A DNA stretch of 37,500 bases from Mesostigma viride (taxonomy: Eukaryota; Streptophyta; Mesostigmatophyceae; Mesostigmatales; Mesostigmataceae). Below the pieces are notes generated by a model. That model did no database searches and had not been told where the DNA came from. It saw only the letters and a list, made by a program, of their open reading frames with translations. The stretch's first letter is position 1; each line of letters starts with the position of its first letter. The translations under genes were made by a program, and so were the position numbers. The DNA is taken from the NCBI GenBank assembly GCA_009746045.1, contig RPFO01000359.1:1659491-1696990 (forward strand), read 5' to 3'. Positions 7,601 to 17,171 of this stretch are shown piece after piece.

Positions 7601-9796
7601 GACGTGAGAAAGGCCGCGCTTTTGGACAGTTTGTGCAAGTCCGCCTGGGAGATGGCTCCACTCGAGAAGAAGACACCGTTGCCGCCAGCCATTTGCGGCT
7701 TTCTCGTGCTGGACGGGAACCACTTTACCACACTCATCAAATCGGTGAAATTCGAACTGGTCACCGACAATATGACGGTGGACCAAAGATCTGTGTGGTA
7801 CCAGGCAATGCTGAATGGTTTCATGAAGGCGGAAAAGCTCAGGGTCGTTGCGCGGGGAGGGAAGGAGCAGGAGGTCACGAAGACCGTGGCCGCGGCGAAG
7901 CTGGAGGAGTGGGCAACTGATTGGACGAATTTCGGGGGGGTGGACGTGCAGATGCTCAAGGGTGAGACCATCCTGCCGACCTGGTGGCAGATCCGTGAAC
8001 AGAAGGTAAGCCAGGTTGCGACCGCCGGCGTTTCTATAAGTGGTTTTCTTGTGTTAATTTCAGTATGCCATTAGTTCGGTCAAGATGCGACCGCCGGCGT
8101 TTCTATAAGGGGTTTTCATGTTCCACCTTAGCATGCCATATTTTGGTCAAGATGCGACCGCCGGCGTTTCTGTCAGTCGTATTCTTGTTCTCAGTTGAGT
8201 TGTGCTTATTTGGGAGGACTGTCGATGTGTCTCTGCGCGTTGTTGCCCTACGGGGATGCAGGTTACCGAACAAGTCGGCAAGATGATCGAAGTTGTCAGG
8301 CAGCTCGGGAACGCCATGAACGCCGAGGACACAGCCCAAGCCAAGGCAACGTGGGGCTCAGCGCTGGGGGATGTGCACCGGGCCTACCAGGCATATGGAC
8401 CCGTCAAGAGAGGGAAGGGCGTGTCTCTCCCAACTCCTCTGTACGGCAAGATCTGGGCGATTGTGAAGCCCTTTTGGCAGAAAGGAGAGCAAGCCAAGGC
8501 CGAAGGGGACGGCGCAGGCGACAAGGCAGGAGGGGCTGAAGAGACGGACAAGTGGGGGCCGGACCAGAAGAACTTCATGCAGCGCTGGCTGTTCTGGTGT
8601 GAGGACCCTTTGAAGCCCGCTGTCGACGGCAAGCCGGCGATCGCACAGGATATCGCGGCTCGGCAAGACTTCCTTGACACGCGCCCTAAAGACAAGGCGC
8701 ACGAACTGTCCATTTTCACCGCGCATCGGGAACTTGCGAGTTTCCAGTACTTCGACAGCCTGATCCAAGCGCCGATCATGTCCTGTGAGGCCCCTCCCAG
8801 CAACCTGATAAAAATAATGGAAGTCGCCAAGAATTTGATAGAGGCGGCAAAGCAATTCGCCCACATCAAGTTCCTGGAGAACCCCGAGCTGATGGCCGCT
8901 TGCAAACAACTAAACGGGACTTTCGACCCCGTATTGGTGAGGGAGCACGTGTTTGGCGTGAAGCTGAAGGGCACCGTCGCCACGGACCTCGACAAGTTCA
9001 TCGCCGACTGCCGCCTGACCAGAGACTTTTGGCGGGTGATCGTCACGGCCACGAGGGCGATCATTCTCACGCTGAGGGACCTTCCGCCGGCTAAAAGGAA
9101 AGTGGTCGACCAGAAGGACTGGAAGTTCCCGAGAGGGCTGCTCGCTTCCCACCCCCGTCATTTGTATGACGATTTGGGGGTGAAGACCAAACATCTGCTG
9201 GGTGTGCCACAGCAGGAGGCGGCGGCGGAGGAGGAGGTGCAGGCGGCGGCTAAGGAGGAGGGGACTGCCAAGGCCAAGAGGGGGTGGTGGGACAGGCTGG
9301 AAGCCTTCACCTATTGGGACGGGGTGAAGATGGGACCCGACTGGATCGCATACAGGACAATGACATGGAAGGAAAACGAAAAAAGAAAGGATCTGGTGGT
9401 GACGAAGGTGGTGGACGAGTTGTACACGGGGTCTGAAGACCTTCCTGGGAAGCTGAAGGACCAGGCGTTTGCTGTGCTGGACCTGACAGCTGACAGCAAC
9501 GAGAAGTGGAGGAACCTGCGCGAGTGGGATCAAGACTGTATTCCGGTCGACAGCCAGATACCCTTACCCTCCTCCCGTTTGAGGTATGCCGCGTGGGATG
9601 TGGTTGACCAGATCACCAAGGCCCTGTTGAAGGGACCCTCCAGAGTTCTGCTGGTGTTCGGGTTACCCGCCCATATCCGCCGGTGGAAGCGCCTGGTCCG
9701 ACTTATCAAATATCGGCTTCTTGAAGATGGGTGGCAAGACGTCGACATGGACTTTGCCGTGGTCGTGGACGACGAAGACGACGGGGATCATCATTC

Positions 9797-9852
<56 letters not shown>

Positions 9853-11700
9853 GCTCGGAGAAGGAAGAGGTTTACGAGGAGGAAGAGGGGGAGGAGGAAG
9901 AGGGGGAGGAGGATATTGCTGAGGGGCACCCGCCCGGGGTGGGTGGGGGGCAGGCGGAGGGGGAGAAAGGGGATGGGGATGGGGAGGAGGGAGGAGGGGG
10001 AGGGGGAGAGGGACGGGGGAGGAGATGGAAGGGGAGGGAAAAAGCGCAGTCGGGATGATGGAGGCTCGCGGGAGGAGACAATGGGGGGGATGAAGACAAA
10101 AGGGGGGAGGTAAGCGCCAGCGTGCTGGTGAAGGAGACTCGAGGCCTGTCGTTGGAAACGCCGGCGGGCGTATCTGTGATGAGGAGGGGGATCGCCAGCG
10201 GGAGGGAGGCTCGCGGCCTGTTACTGGAAACGCCGGCGGGCGTATCTGTGATGAGGAGGGGGATCGCCAGCAGGAAGGAGGCTCGCGGCCTGTTACTGGA
10301 AACGCCGGCGGGCGTATCTGTGATGAGGATGGGGATCGCCAGCAGGAAGCAGGCTCGCGGCCTGTTACTGGTAGCGCCGGCGGGCGTTCCCGATTTACGG
10401 GAGGCGGTCGTGTCCAACAGGTGGGAATGAGGCCTCGTCAGGATTCATGGGGACCCCCGGTTGAGGGGACCCCCGCCCTCGCCTCGGTTTCTTTGGGTCT
10501 GGGTGACGATCCCGTACCGTCGTCAGGAAGGACGGTTGTGATGACTTTGCCCCCCCGCTCGACGGGGATGGAGCAATGCCCGAACACGATACTGCTGAAT
10601 GAGGATGACGATCCGGAGCCGTCGGCTGACACGGATTTTGTTGCGAGCACCCCACTGCAGAAGAGGGTATTGGAGGCTCGTAACGTGGAGGGTCCGCCGA
10701 AAGTCTCAGGTGGAGGGCCGGCGTTTGCCGGATTGATGCGCCCGACTGAGGTGGTCGATGTTGAGGCGCCGCCAGGGACATCGGCCGGACACTATACCGC
10801 ATTGATGGAGCCCTTCGATCGACCAAGGATGCCCTTCCACGCTCCAACGGTACATTCGGCCGGTAAATTTCATTTTCAATAAACGAGTTTAATAAGTACC
10901 TTAATATATATTTCTACATAAGTTTTTTTGCATCAGTCCATGGCTTCATTGATTTCTCACACGACCCTTCCGTATTCATGTTAATTGGCATGTGCTTACG
11001 TGCAGGGAAAGGCGAAGAAGAAACTCCAGTTCGGTTTCCCCGTGGATCCGCGTCTGGGACTGTGTCCAGAGAGGCCGGCCGTGTTGTTGGCCAGGCCGCG
11101 GTCGGCGAACCAGTTGCACAACCGGGGGCGGGAGGGGACGAGCTCCCACCCAACGCACCAACTCACGCACCAGCCTTACCGTGCGGTCAGCCAGAAAAAA
11201 CGTACGAAGAGTTGATGGCAGAGGCGGCGGCTGCGCAGGGGCAGAAGGCAAAACGTCGGGGAGGGGGCAGGCGAGGGGCGGGGCAGGAGACGGAGGGTGC
11301 CGACGAACCTGCACAGCCGCAGAAGGGTGGTGGTCAGGGCAGAGATGCGACGGCCGAAAACCGAATCAGGGACGTTCGGCCGGACGTCCGGATGCGCTTT
11401 ATGGATGGCGCGAAACTGAGTCGCGGAGGTTGGAGTTCGAAATGGGTAGACGAGGTGTGCATAAACTGGGAGCACAAGTACCCCAAGAAGGAAGATTTTC
11501 CGCTCTTTGGCACCCTCCTGGGCAAAGAGAGGGAGAAGGTGGTGTTCAGATGGTTTGATGAAGGGCACGACCTCGGTTGGAGTAATGAGTGCGAGCAAAA
11601 GTTTCGTTTCCCTCTGAAGTTCGCTAGAGAACATGTTACTCTCCTGAAGGAAGGCGCCAGCTGGGACAACATTCCTTCATATCGACCTGGCAAGCGATGA
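4685..11700 (+). CDS. Long unrecognised multi-exon gene (eight exons)
   Basis: Reconstructed from ORFs and GT-AG sites: 4685-5359, 5481-5537, 5665-5745, 5870-6376, 6819-8005, 8262-10109, 10421-10862 and 11006-11700. The first six introns fit phase 0 and the last fits phase 1 on both sides. The product would be about 1,500-1,600 aa: a Pro/Ala-rich N-terminus, a globular stretch (DDPVKRIQIERFERLANGTR), several helical basic segments, a large exon with conserved-looking sequence (GPDWIAYRTMTWKENEKRK; LLVFGLPAHIRRWKRLVRLI), a run of 16 or more Asp and an acidic tail, and a last exon with WVDEVCINWEHKYPKKEDF. No family is recognised. Two blemishes: a G7 tract at about 7446-7452 needs one extra G to join two ORFs, and an in-frame TGA at 10056 ends exon 6 early unless the G-rich tail also contains an indel. 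Poly(A) signals lie at 10878 and 11934. Exon borders are predictions without transcript support. Confidence 0.6.
5360..5480 (+). other. Intron 1 of the long gene
   Basis: GTAAGT...TTCGCAG, AT-rich, 121 bp. No hairpin motif seen. Confidence 0.7.
5538..5664 (+). other. Intron 2 of the long gene
   Basis: GTACAT...TTTTTACAG, 127 bp, T-rich. No hairpin motif seen. The 57-bp exon before it (19 codons) and the 81-bp exon after it (27 codons) are both in phase 0. Confidence 0.65.
5746..5869 (+). other. Intron 3 of the long gene, with one hairpin motif
   Basis: GTAAGT...TTCTTGCAG, 124 bp. It contains the motif copy at 5801-5823 (GTTACGAC-GGCC-GGCGTTTCTCT). Confidence 0.7.
5801..5823 (+). repeat. Hairpin motif copy (intron 3)
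   Basis: GTTACGAC-GGCC-GGCGTTTCT. The outer pairs A-T, C-G, G-C and inner C-G hold; A·G mismatch at position 4. Confidence 0.9.
6362..6790 (+). repeat. ~151-bp triplication spanning exon end and intron 4
   Basis: Three head-to-tail copies, period 151-152 bp. Each contains the last ~15 bp of exon 4 (GTTGAGGGGAATGAG-like), the donor-side sequence with TACCTCTGT(T/C)GTGAGGGGGGCT, the hairpin motif (6434-6454, 6585-6605, 6737-6757) and a T-rich region with CTTTCCTGATTT. Copy 2 has lost the donor GT (GAGCCAAGT). Copy 3 retains GAG-GTAAGT, so it could define a 9-nt micro-exon repeating the last three residues (Gly-Asn-Glu). The true acceptor before exon 5 is ACGCAG at 6816-6818. Confidence 0.85.
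8006..8261 (+). other. Intron 5 of the long gene, with triplicated hairpin motif
   Basis: GTAAGC...GATGCAG, 256 bp. Three tandem units of 67-69 bp, each with GCGAC-CGCC-GGCGTTTCT (8015-8035, 8084-8104, 8151-8171) followed by T-rich sequence and an AG near CATGCCAT or TATGCCAT. The two internal AGs (about 8083 and 8131) look like decayed acceptors. Confidence 0.8.
9797..9852 (+). repeat. (GAT)n trinucleotide run encoding poly-Asp
   Basis: About 18 GAT units inside exon 6 of the long gene, giving an uninterrupted aspartate run, followed by a GAG/GGA-rich acidic tail. Confidence 0.95.
10122..10395 (+). repeat. 72-bp minisatellite in intron 6 with inverted hairpin motifs
   Basis: Four units with an exact 72-bp period. 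Each holds AAACGCCGGCGGGCGTATCT, the hairpin motif in the opposite orientation (10156, 10228, 10300, 10372); the fourth is degenerate. Other shared parts are GAGGCTCGCGGCCTGTTACT and GATGAGGAGGGGGATCGCCA. Read on the minus strand the motif is TACGCCCGCCGGCGTTTCC, with fully paired 5-bp arms. The array is flanked by GTAAGC (10110) and CCAACAG (10420). It also stays open as a 102-codon ORF, so a coding minisatellite cannot be fully excluded. Confidence 0.85.
10863..11005 (+). other. Intron 7 of the long gene, carrying an AATAAA
   Basis: GTAAAT...TACGTGCAG, 143 bp, phase 1 on both sides (GCC-G | GG-AAA-GGC). It contains AATAAA at 10878-10883, so transcripts could also end here with the product terminating ...SAGKFHFQ. 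Confidence 0.6.
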
Positions 11701-12225
11701 TGGGCGAGGACTTTGCACGAAATCGCGTTTTGCACGTAATTGCCCACCGCAACGTGGAGAAATGCAGATGTACATAGTAGTTGGATCAGTTACCGTGACT
11801 TTGGGCAGTTTAGTAGTTGGGGTGACGTGTCCAATGTATATATGGTGGGGCGCGTCCAAGGGGGTCCACGCTGATTGAGCACTTGCATGTGTTCTTTCAA
11901 CATATTCGGACATGTATGAAATGAATAAATTGTTTGGACGATTGCAAATTGATTGATTGAAGAATGAGATACCATTAATAATTGAAAAATGTAAAACCTC
12001 ATTGTGAATTTGTACTTCAAACTTTCACATGCATGCCCCAAATTGTGCATTTGTGCAGGTTTTAATTATGAGAAGTAGCATTTCTCTACAAATATTGAGA
12101 AATTTAGGGGCACTTGGGGTTGTTGGCCATGTTCATTCATGATAAAATGGACTTTTTATGCTGTAAAATCATATTCCACTAGTCCAAAACGCTGCTTTCA
12201 TGACGTCAAAAGTACCAGCAATGGC
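11701..12225. other. AT-rich spacer between the left block and the retroelement region
   Basis: Non-coding, with the likely 3' UTR of the long gene at its left end. No ORF, repeat family or hairpin motif is recognised. It marks the switch from motif-bearing to LINE-bearing sequence. Confidence 0.6.
11934..11939 (+). terminator. AATAAA poly(A) signal of the long gene
   Basis: AATAAA 234 nt after the final stop, in AT-rich sequence. Confidence 0.5.
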
Positions 12226-12226
12226 C

Positions 12227-12600
12227 CTAGGTTGGAGCAGTAGATGTTGGGGACGCCCTACGGCGGAGCATGATATCAGCCATGGCCCGAGTCAGCGCCA
12301 CCGACAAGCGCTGACGCCAATATGACGTCCAGGTCCGCGCCGACCATGGGGCCCGCTGGCCCTCCAGGTCCAGCCGGTCCTCCCGGAGCCGGCAACACTC
12401 CTTGAAGAAGGCGGAGGTCAGGGGCCCCATGGCCCCAAACTCCTCCACCAGGACAAAGGGTACCACACGATGGTGCCCGACGTCGCCGTAGGCCAGGAGC
12501 TTGGCCCGCTCCGCCCGGTCCGCCGTGTAACCTGCCGTGAGGGAGGCCCCAGCCACGTGGCTAAGAGCCAAGGGCCGCGCCACCGAAACGTCAATAAGTA
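12227..12600 (-). pseudogene. LINE ORF2 C-terminal fragment
   Basis: The minus-strand ORF (about 118 codons) contains TADRAERAKLLAYGDVG, then VVPFVLVEEFGAMGPL, then SYWRQRLSVALTRAMADIML. This combination resembles the C-terminal region downstream of reverse transcriptase in many non-LTR retrotransposons (a PFxxE-FGxxG segment and a final WRQR-LSVAL helix). RT motifs are absent, so only the tail of ORF2 is left, as expected for a 5'-truncated or decayed copy. It does not match the C-terminus of the LINE at 15.0-17.2 kb, so it belongs to another family. No intact start or 3' tail is visible. Confidence 0.6.
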
Positions 12601-13550
12601 GAGACAGTATGCTACCAAGGCAAGGTAACCATCAGTATGTAAGAAGCCCTGGCGTGCAGACTGTATCAAGGAGACAACTACAATTAATTTGTCTATATGC
12701 CGGGCTATGCGTTTTCCCTCAGTGATGGCAGTGCATCGTGGATAAAGCTTTCTAGGGTGTTCTGCAGTGTCTGATGTTCATGGTTTATTTGGCTTGATGC
12801 TCTCACCTTAGACCTGGTTCATGCTTGGGATCTGTGTGTAAAACTACCAGCCTTGTTCACTGCTGTGCACACACTTACAGGGGTGGCCAACCCAATTGTG
12901 AGCACTGTTCGTGGCGATGATCGAGTGCTCGTGGGGTGTGCACTTGCAGTGCATATCCATGGGCATTTCGCACTCCCCTCACCCACGTGATCATGAGGGT
13001 GGCTACTTTTGCCCTGCATATGTGAGGGAGAAGACGGCGGCATGGTGATGATGAATGAGTGGCGATCCATGGCTCCTTTCAGGTCATCAGGTGGGCTGCT
13101 TGAATGGCAGAACTTTGGTCAGAGTGCAGTCCAGGTTGGTGCCAATGGCACTATGTAACATGCATCGAACGGTAAAACTTCTGAGTTCATATAGCCAGTG
13201 GTGAGATCTTTAGTTTGTAGGACTCATTTAAGAGGCGCGTCGCCGACCGTGGGATCAGAACGCCTGGCGTTCACGACCGCTAGCGGCCCTGCTACGTGGC
13301 ATGTCCCTTGGTTTGATATAATGTTCAGGCATTAGATAGATAGAATAGAATCGGTAGAATTGTTTACTTGTCCATCCATCCATCCATTGGGGCTAATACT
13401 CCGTGACTCCCAAACGGGGGCACGTGTTTAATTAATATATAGATAGCAGCATTTAATTTACTAGTCGACTACGACACGATATACAGAGGATAGATAGGTA
13501 TACCGTGTTCTGGCAACATGTGTATCTGGATAACGATATATTCTCTGCTC
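12601..13550. other. Non-coding stretch with a possible retroposon 3' tail
   Basis: No credible gene. The end of this stretch (about 13,366-13,445: CCATCCATCC, GACTCCCAAACGG, CACGTGTTTAATTAATATA) loosely resembles the 3' ends of the retroposons at 17.5 and 30.5 kb (ATTCCCAACGGAGTTATG, TAATTAATTAA), which suggests another decayed copy. Confidence 0.35.
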
Positions 13551-13553
13551 CCT

Positions 13554-14525
13554 GCTGACGAAGTCTGACGGCGAGATCTGGGCCCCCACCATCTCCGCAG
13601 CCGCATACCGCTCCATCCTCGCGGAAGCCTTCCAGCAGCATGTGACCCCCCTTGCCGCAGATGTGGTGGTAATGGGCGGCACTCTGGCTGCTGAGCTCCC
13701 CCACCTTTCCACCACCGTCACCTCCACCTCCACCCTCCTCGATCGCCTCCATGCACCTCCACTGCCACCTCAGTCCACCTCCACCGCCGCCCCCCACGCC
13801 CAGCTCCTCGACATCAGACCAGCGTCTCAAGGACACCGCCATCGCCATCGAATGCCTGCAGAACACCGCCGGCATCACCGCCCAGGCGGTGAAGGACATC
13901 GCTGCCCAGCCGGCATCTGCTGGCCCAGACGGCGAGGCCCCTCCCACCCAGACCTGGGCGGACCTGCCCAAGCACCACACCACCTCCACCACCTCCACCA
14001 CCTCCACCACCTCCACCACCTCCACCATCGCGGCACAGCTCAAGCAACAAGCCCTCGACCAGTCCGCGACCGGAGGCCGACCGCACCCAGCGCAGCCACA
14101 ATGTCATCGTCAAGCACTTCGCCCAGCCGGCAGATGAGACCTCGACGACTCTTCTCTGACACGGCATTTAAACGCGACATTCTTGCCCCCATGCAACTCA
14201 CTGGTGAGCTGCGGATGTCGGCTGTCCGCCTTCCCCGCACGCGGGGTAAGGCAGGCCCGGCCCCTGTGCTCCTCACCTTTATAAGTACATGGCGGATAAG
14301 GTGACGTTCCTTCAATGCCGCAATTAAGAAGCTCTCGGGGACTCACTACACGCTGGACAACGACCTGACCCTGGCCCAGCAACAACGACGACGCGAGCTA
14401 CTGTATGGCCGACCTACCTCCAGATCCGGCAGAGCGCAGGGGGGAAGCCGGTATACTGGAGGGGGGACGTCATCCACGTCGACCATAAGCCCTGGCAGGC
14501 CGGCACCTCCTGCCACCCCAGTCTA
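13554..14525 (+). pseudogene. LINE ORF1 (L1-like, RRM/gag-type) remnant, multiply frameshifted
   Basis: Protein pieces appear in order across three frames: EIWAPTISAAAYRSIL; then LKDTAIAIECLQNTAGI and TQTWADLPKHH; then RSHNVIVKHFAQPADE; TAFKRDILAPMQLTGELRM and GKAGPAPVLLTF; KKLSGTHYTLDNDLTLAQQQ; and finally LQIRQSAGGKPVYWRGDVI, HVDHKPW. A TWAD/SWA-type segment followed by NVIV..., then a hydrophobic PVLLTF strand and an (L)DxDLT-QQxxRR motif, is the layout of L1-type ORF1 RNA-binding proteins. At least four frameshifts and one stop make it dead. A (CCACCACCT)n run at about 13,976-14,030 interrupts the middle. No ORF2 follows, so this may be a gag-only (half-LINE) retroposon whose 3' end is the split element around 14.8-17.5 kb. 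Confidence 0.65.
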
Positions 14526-14592
14526 GGGAATATAGCAGTAGTGTAGATTAGTAAGGCTTAGCCTACCGCGTGGCCCACGCGCATGTGCGCCC

Positions 14593-14700
14593 ATAATGGC
14601 CCCATGGATGATGCTTTCAACATTTAGTCACGCTTTGCCTATCTATAATGGGACCCCCCATGGATGATGCATTAAGAATTTAGCTGAGCCCTGCCTATAA
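14593..14700 (+). repeat. ~52-bp tandem duplication downstream of ORF1 remnant
   Basis: Two degenerate units, each with ATAATGG(G)..CCCCATGGATGATGC and then ..TTTAG..CTTTGCCTAT or CCCTGCCTAT. Confidence 0.75.
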
Positions 14701-15000
14701 GGAGAGTCACTCTCTGATGAGAAGCCATGCCCTAGCCCTTGTACAGCCATGGTGATCTCCCCCCCCCATGACAGGCTCCCCTTAGCTGGGTTGAGCTTGA
14801 TAGATCGTGGTGGTGCCGGTGCCCTTGGTGCTCCTATAGAGCAACTGAAGTGTTGTTTACATTTCCACCCTTGCAGGAAGTAGCTTAGAATGTATTAAAA
14901 GCCATATGCCCCCTCTCTGGAATTAATTAATATAGACACGTGACTGCGTCACGCGAGCATAAGGCCTCAGTGGGAGGGGAACATGCCGGATGGAATGGAT

Positions 15001-17171
15001 TAATTAATTAATTAATTAATAGACACGTGACTGCGTCACGTGAGCATAAGCCCTCAGTGGGAGCGGAACATGGGATGGAATGGATGGTATAAGCTATCTA
15101 GGTCCTAGTTACAGGGGTGTGGGCACCGCGGCCCGAATCGCTATGAATGCCATACTTGGTCACACGCGGAGCCCCCACAGGCTTGGGGGTGGTCTCCTTC
15201 ATCACTACTTGCCATCTATCCTTGCGAACCATCTGCCTCCATATTACAGACAAACCAGGAGGCTGCCCGGGGGTGAGCCCGTCACGTCTAGTGTAGCACA
15301 TGTCCATGCCGAGTCTATCACGAAAAGTCCACGGGTGGCGGCCCTGCCGCGCGCGGCCGGGGGCACGCCAGGTGAGGACATATCGCCCAGGCTGGGCGGG
15401 CTTGGTGCCAGCTAGTCTATCTGATGTATCTACCTGATCTGTGCGGGCCAGGTGCCCGGCTAGGCCCAGGCGCCTGTGCCTAATAATGTGGGAAACATAG
15501 GGCAAATCAGCGTACAAATCCTCATTACTAATGTGCAAACCAAAGGGGATGTTAAGGGCCTTGCGCAGCATCTTGGTGACGGCGCCGTCGAGTCGTTGCT
15601 CCAGCTCCTGCATCAGTGTCCACGTCTCGGCGCCGTAGGTCAGGATCGTCAGAATGACGACCTTGAAGAGGTCACGCTTGACGATCCGGGGTAGGGCGGG
15701 GTTGCTCCACCAGCGGCGGTGGTCATGGAGGTGCGCCCACGCCATGCCGATCCGTGTCGTCATGTCGTCCTCGCAGTCGGGAAGCCAACTGCCGAGCAGC
15801 TTGAAGCGGCCTGAAGTAGGGTAGTTGACCTCGGCATCGTCTAAGAGGCGGAGTGTGGGTGGGGGCCCTGCCATGCCGAGGGCCAGGGCCTCCGTTTTGG
15901 GGCTGATTTCTAGACCAACCGCCCGAGCCTCGAGCGCCAGGCAGTCCAGCCAAAGTTGGGCAGACTCCGGCTTCTCGATGAGCGTGATGTCGTCGGCATA
16001 AATGAGGTCAGCTAGTAAATTCTGCTTGTTAGTCGGCCCCCCTTCCCCAAGCTCGTTCGTGATCGCTAGGCCAGGGGCACGGCCTGCAATGCTAGCAAAG
16101 CGAGCACGTGCCTGGCGCATAACATAATCCACTACAATAATAAACAGGTACGGCGACAGGACGCAACCCTGCCAGACGCCGGTCTGCAGTGGGCAGGGCG
16201 GGGTAATGCCGTGTTGAGTGCGCACCGAAGTGGTCGACCCCTCATACAGCGTGCGGATGACGGTAATCAGGGGAGTGGGGACGCGAGCGCGAGCAAGTAC
16301 AGCCCATAGAGCGTCCCAGAGGACAGAATCAAAAGCCTTGATGAAGTCGACGAAGATCAGGATGGCGGGAAACTCACCAGGTTGCAGGAGAGCGATTTCC
16401 TCGAAGAGGCGACGCGCGACGAAGATGGCCATGACGGTGTTGCGCCCAGGACGGAAGCCCATTTGACTTTCCCCAAGGTGACAGTCGAGAGCAGAACGAA
16501 GGCGGTTGAGTGATCATGCGCATGAACAACTTAAGTGCGGCGCTCTGGATGCAGACTCCTCTGTAGTTGGCGGGGTCGTCAGGGGAACCTTTGTTTTTGT
16601 ACAGCATAATACGGTAGCTGTGCTGCCACTCAGGAATCGGCGGCGCGTCGGCAAGCAGGATCCGGTTGCAGACGTCAAGCAGGAACCCCGTGAGCGCCGT
16701 CAGCTTAATCACCGGGGCTGGGAGCTGGTCAGGTCCAACGGCAGCATAGAAGCGGAGTTGCTTGGCGGCGGTGCTCAGCTCGAGCTCGGTGAACGGCGGG
16801 AGCTCGTTGGGGTGGGCCAGGGGTTCCGTCAGGGCTGGGTACGTGTAGTCCTGCTCAGCGGCGGGCGGCGTGGGCGGCGCAGGGACGTCCGCCGGTGCTA
16901 CTGCCAGGCGTGCGGCCGCCAGAGGGCCAAGCGGCGGAGGCGGCGGGGGGGCGCCGAGCAGCCGGGACTGGGAGGAATACCACTGGTCGAGCTGCTGCTG
17001 CGGTGAGCCAGAGAGCGTCCGCGGCGCCGGCTGCGCGCCGCCGGCGGGCCGTTGGGTGTGACGCAGGCGGGTCCAGGCGTACTTGCCGTGCTGGTCCTTG
17101 AGGTGGGCGAAGTACTCGCGGACATGAAGGTCCTCCTGCTCCTTGGTCGCCTGCCGGATGGCCGAGTGGTT
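15001..17171 (-). mobile_element. Inner LINE, 2.17 kb, 5'-truncated
   Basis: An L1-like non-LTR retrotransposon on the minus strand. The (TTAA)n tail is at 15,001-15,020, the 3' UTR to 15,097, and ORF2 reads from 17,171 down to the stop at 15,098. Target-site duplication TGGAATGGAT on both sides. The truncation point at 17,171 lies upstream of the RT domain, so endonuclease and ORF1 are missing. The 3' UTR includes the inverted repeat CACGTGACTGCGTCACGTG. Confidence 0.88.
15098..17169 (-). pseudogene. LINE ORF2: reverse transcriptase domain plus C-terminus
   Basis: Reads from HSAIRQATKEQEDLHVREYF at the truncation point through a linker, then PANYRGVCIQSAALKLFMRMI. It then needs a 1-nt shift at about 16,500 to enter the main 454-codon frame. 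RT motifs in order: MGFRPGRNT; motif A FVDFIKAFDSVLW; motif B GVWQGCVLSPYLF; catalytic motif C LIYADDITLI; motif D GLEISPKTEAL; motif E FKLLGSW. The C-terminal part contains YGAETWTLMQELEQRLDG and IIRHRRLGLAGHLAR. The active-site aspartates are present, but missing upstream domains and the frameshift make this copy inactive. The family encodes target-primed reverse transcription. Confidence 0.92.

Noticed and set aside
9663-9929. Minus-strand poly-Ile ORF
   Set aside because: Antisense of the (GAT)n poly-Asp run.
10122-10395. CRISPR-like array (regular 72-bp spacing with palindromic core)
   Set aside because: The whole unit is repeated, with no unique spacers, inside a eukaryotic intron. The same applies to the 26-bp and 51-bp minisatellites.
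500-11700. Claim that the left block is an integrated giant virus
   Set aside because: Hairpin motifs, tandem one-strand genes and a MYND finger are suggestive, but no viral hallmark gene (capsid, packaging ATPase, polymerase) is seen; kept only as one possible reading.
13230-13320. Possible structured RNA (GC-rich, tRNA-sized)
   Set aside because: No cloverleaf, A/B box or TTC-arm could be found.
13453-14043. 196-aa minus-strand ORF with EVVEVV repeats
   Set aside because: Shadow of the plus-strand LINE ORF1 remnant and its CCACCT microsatellite.
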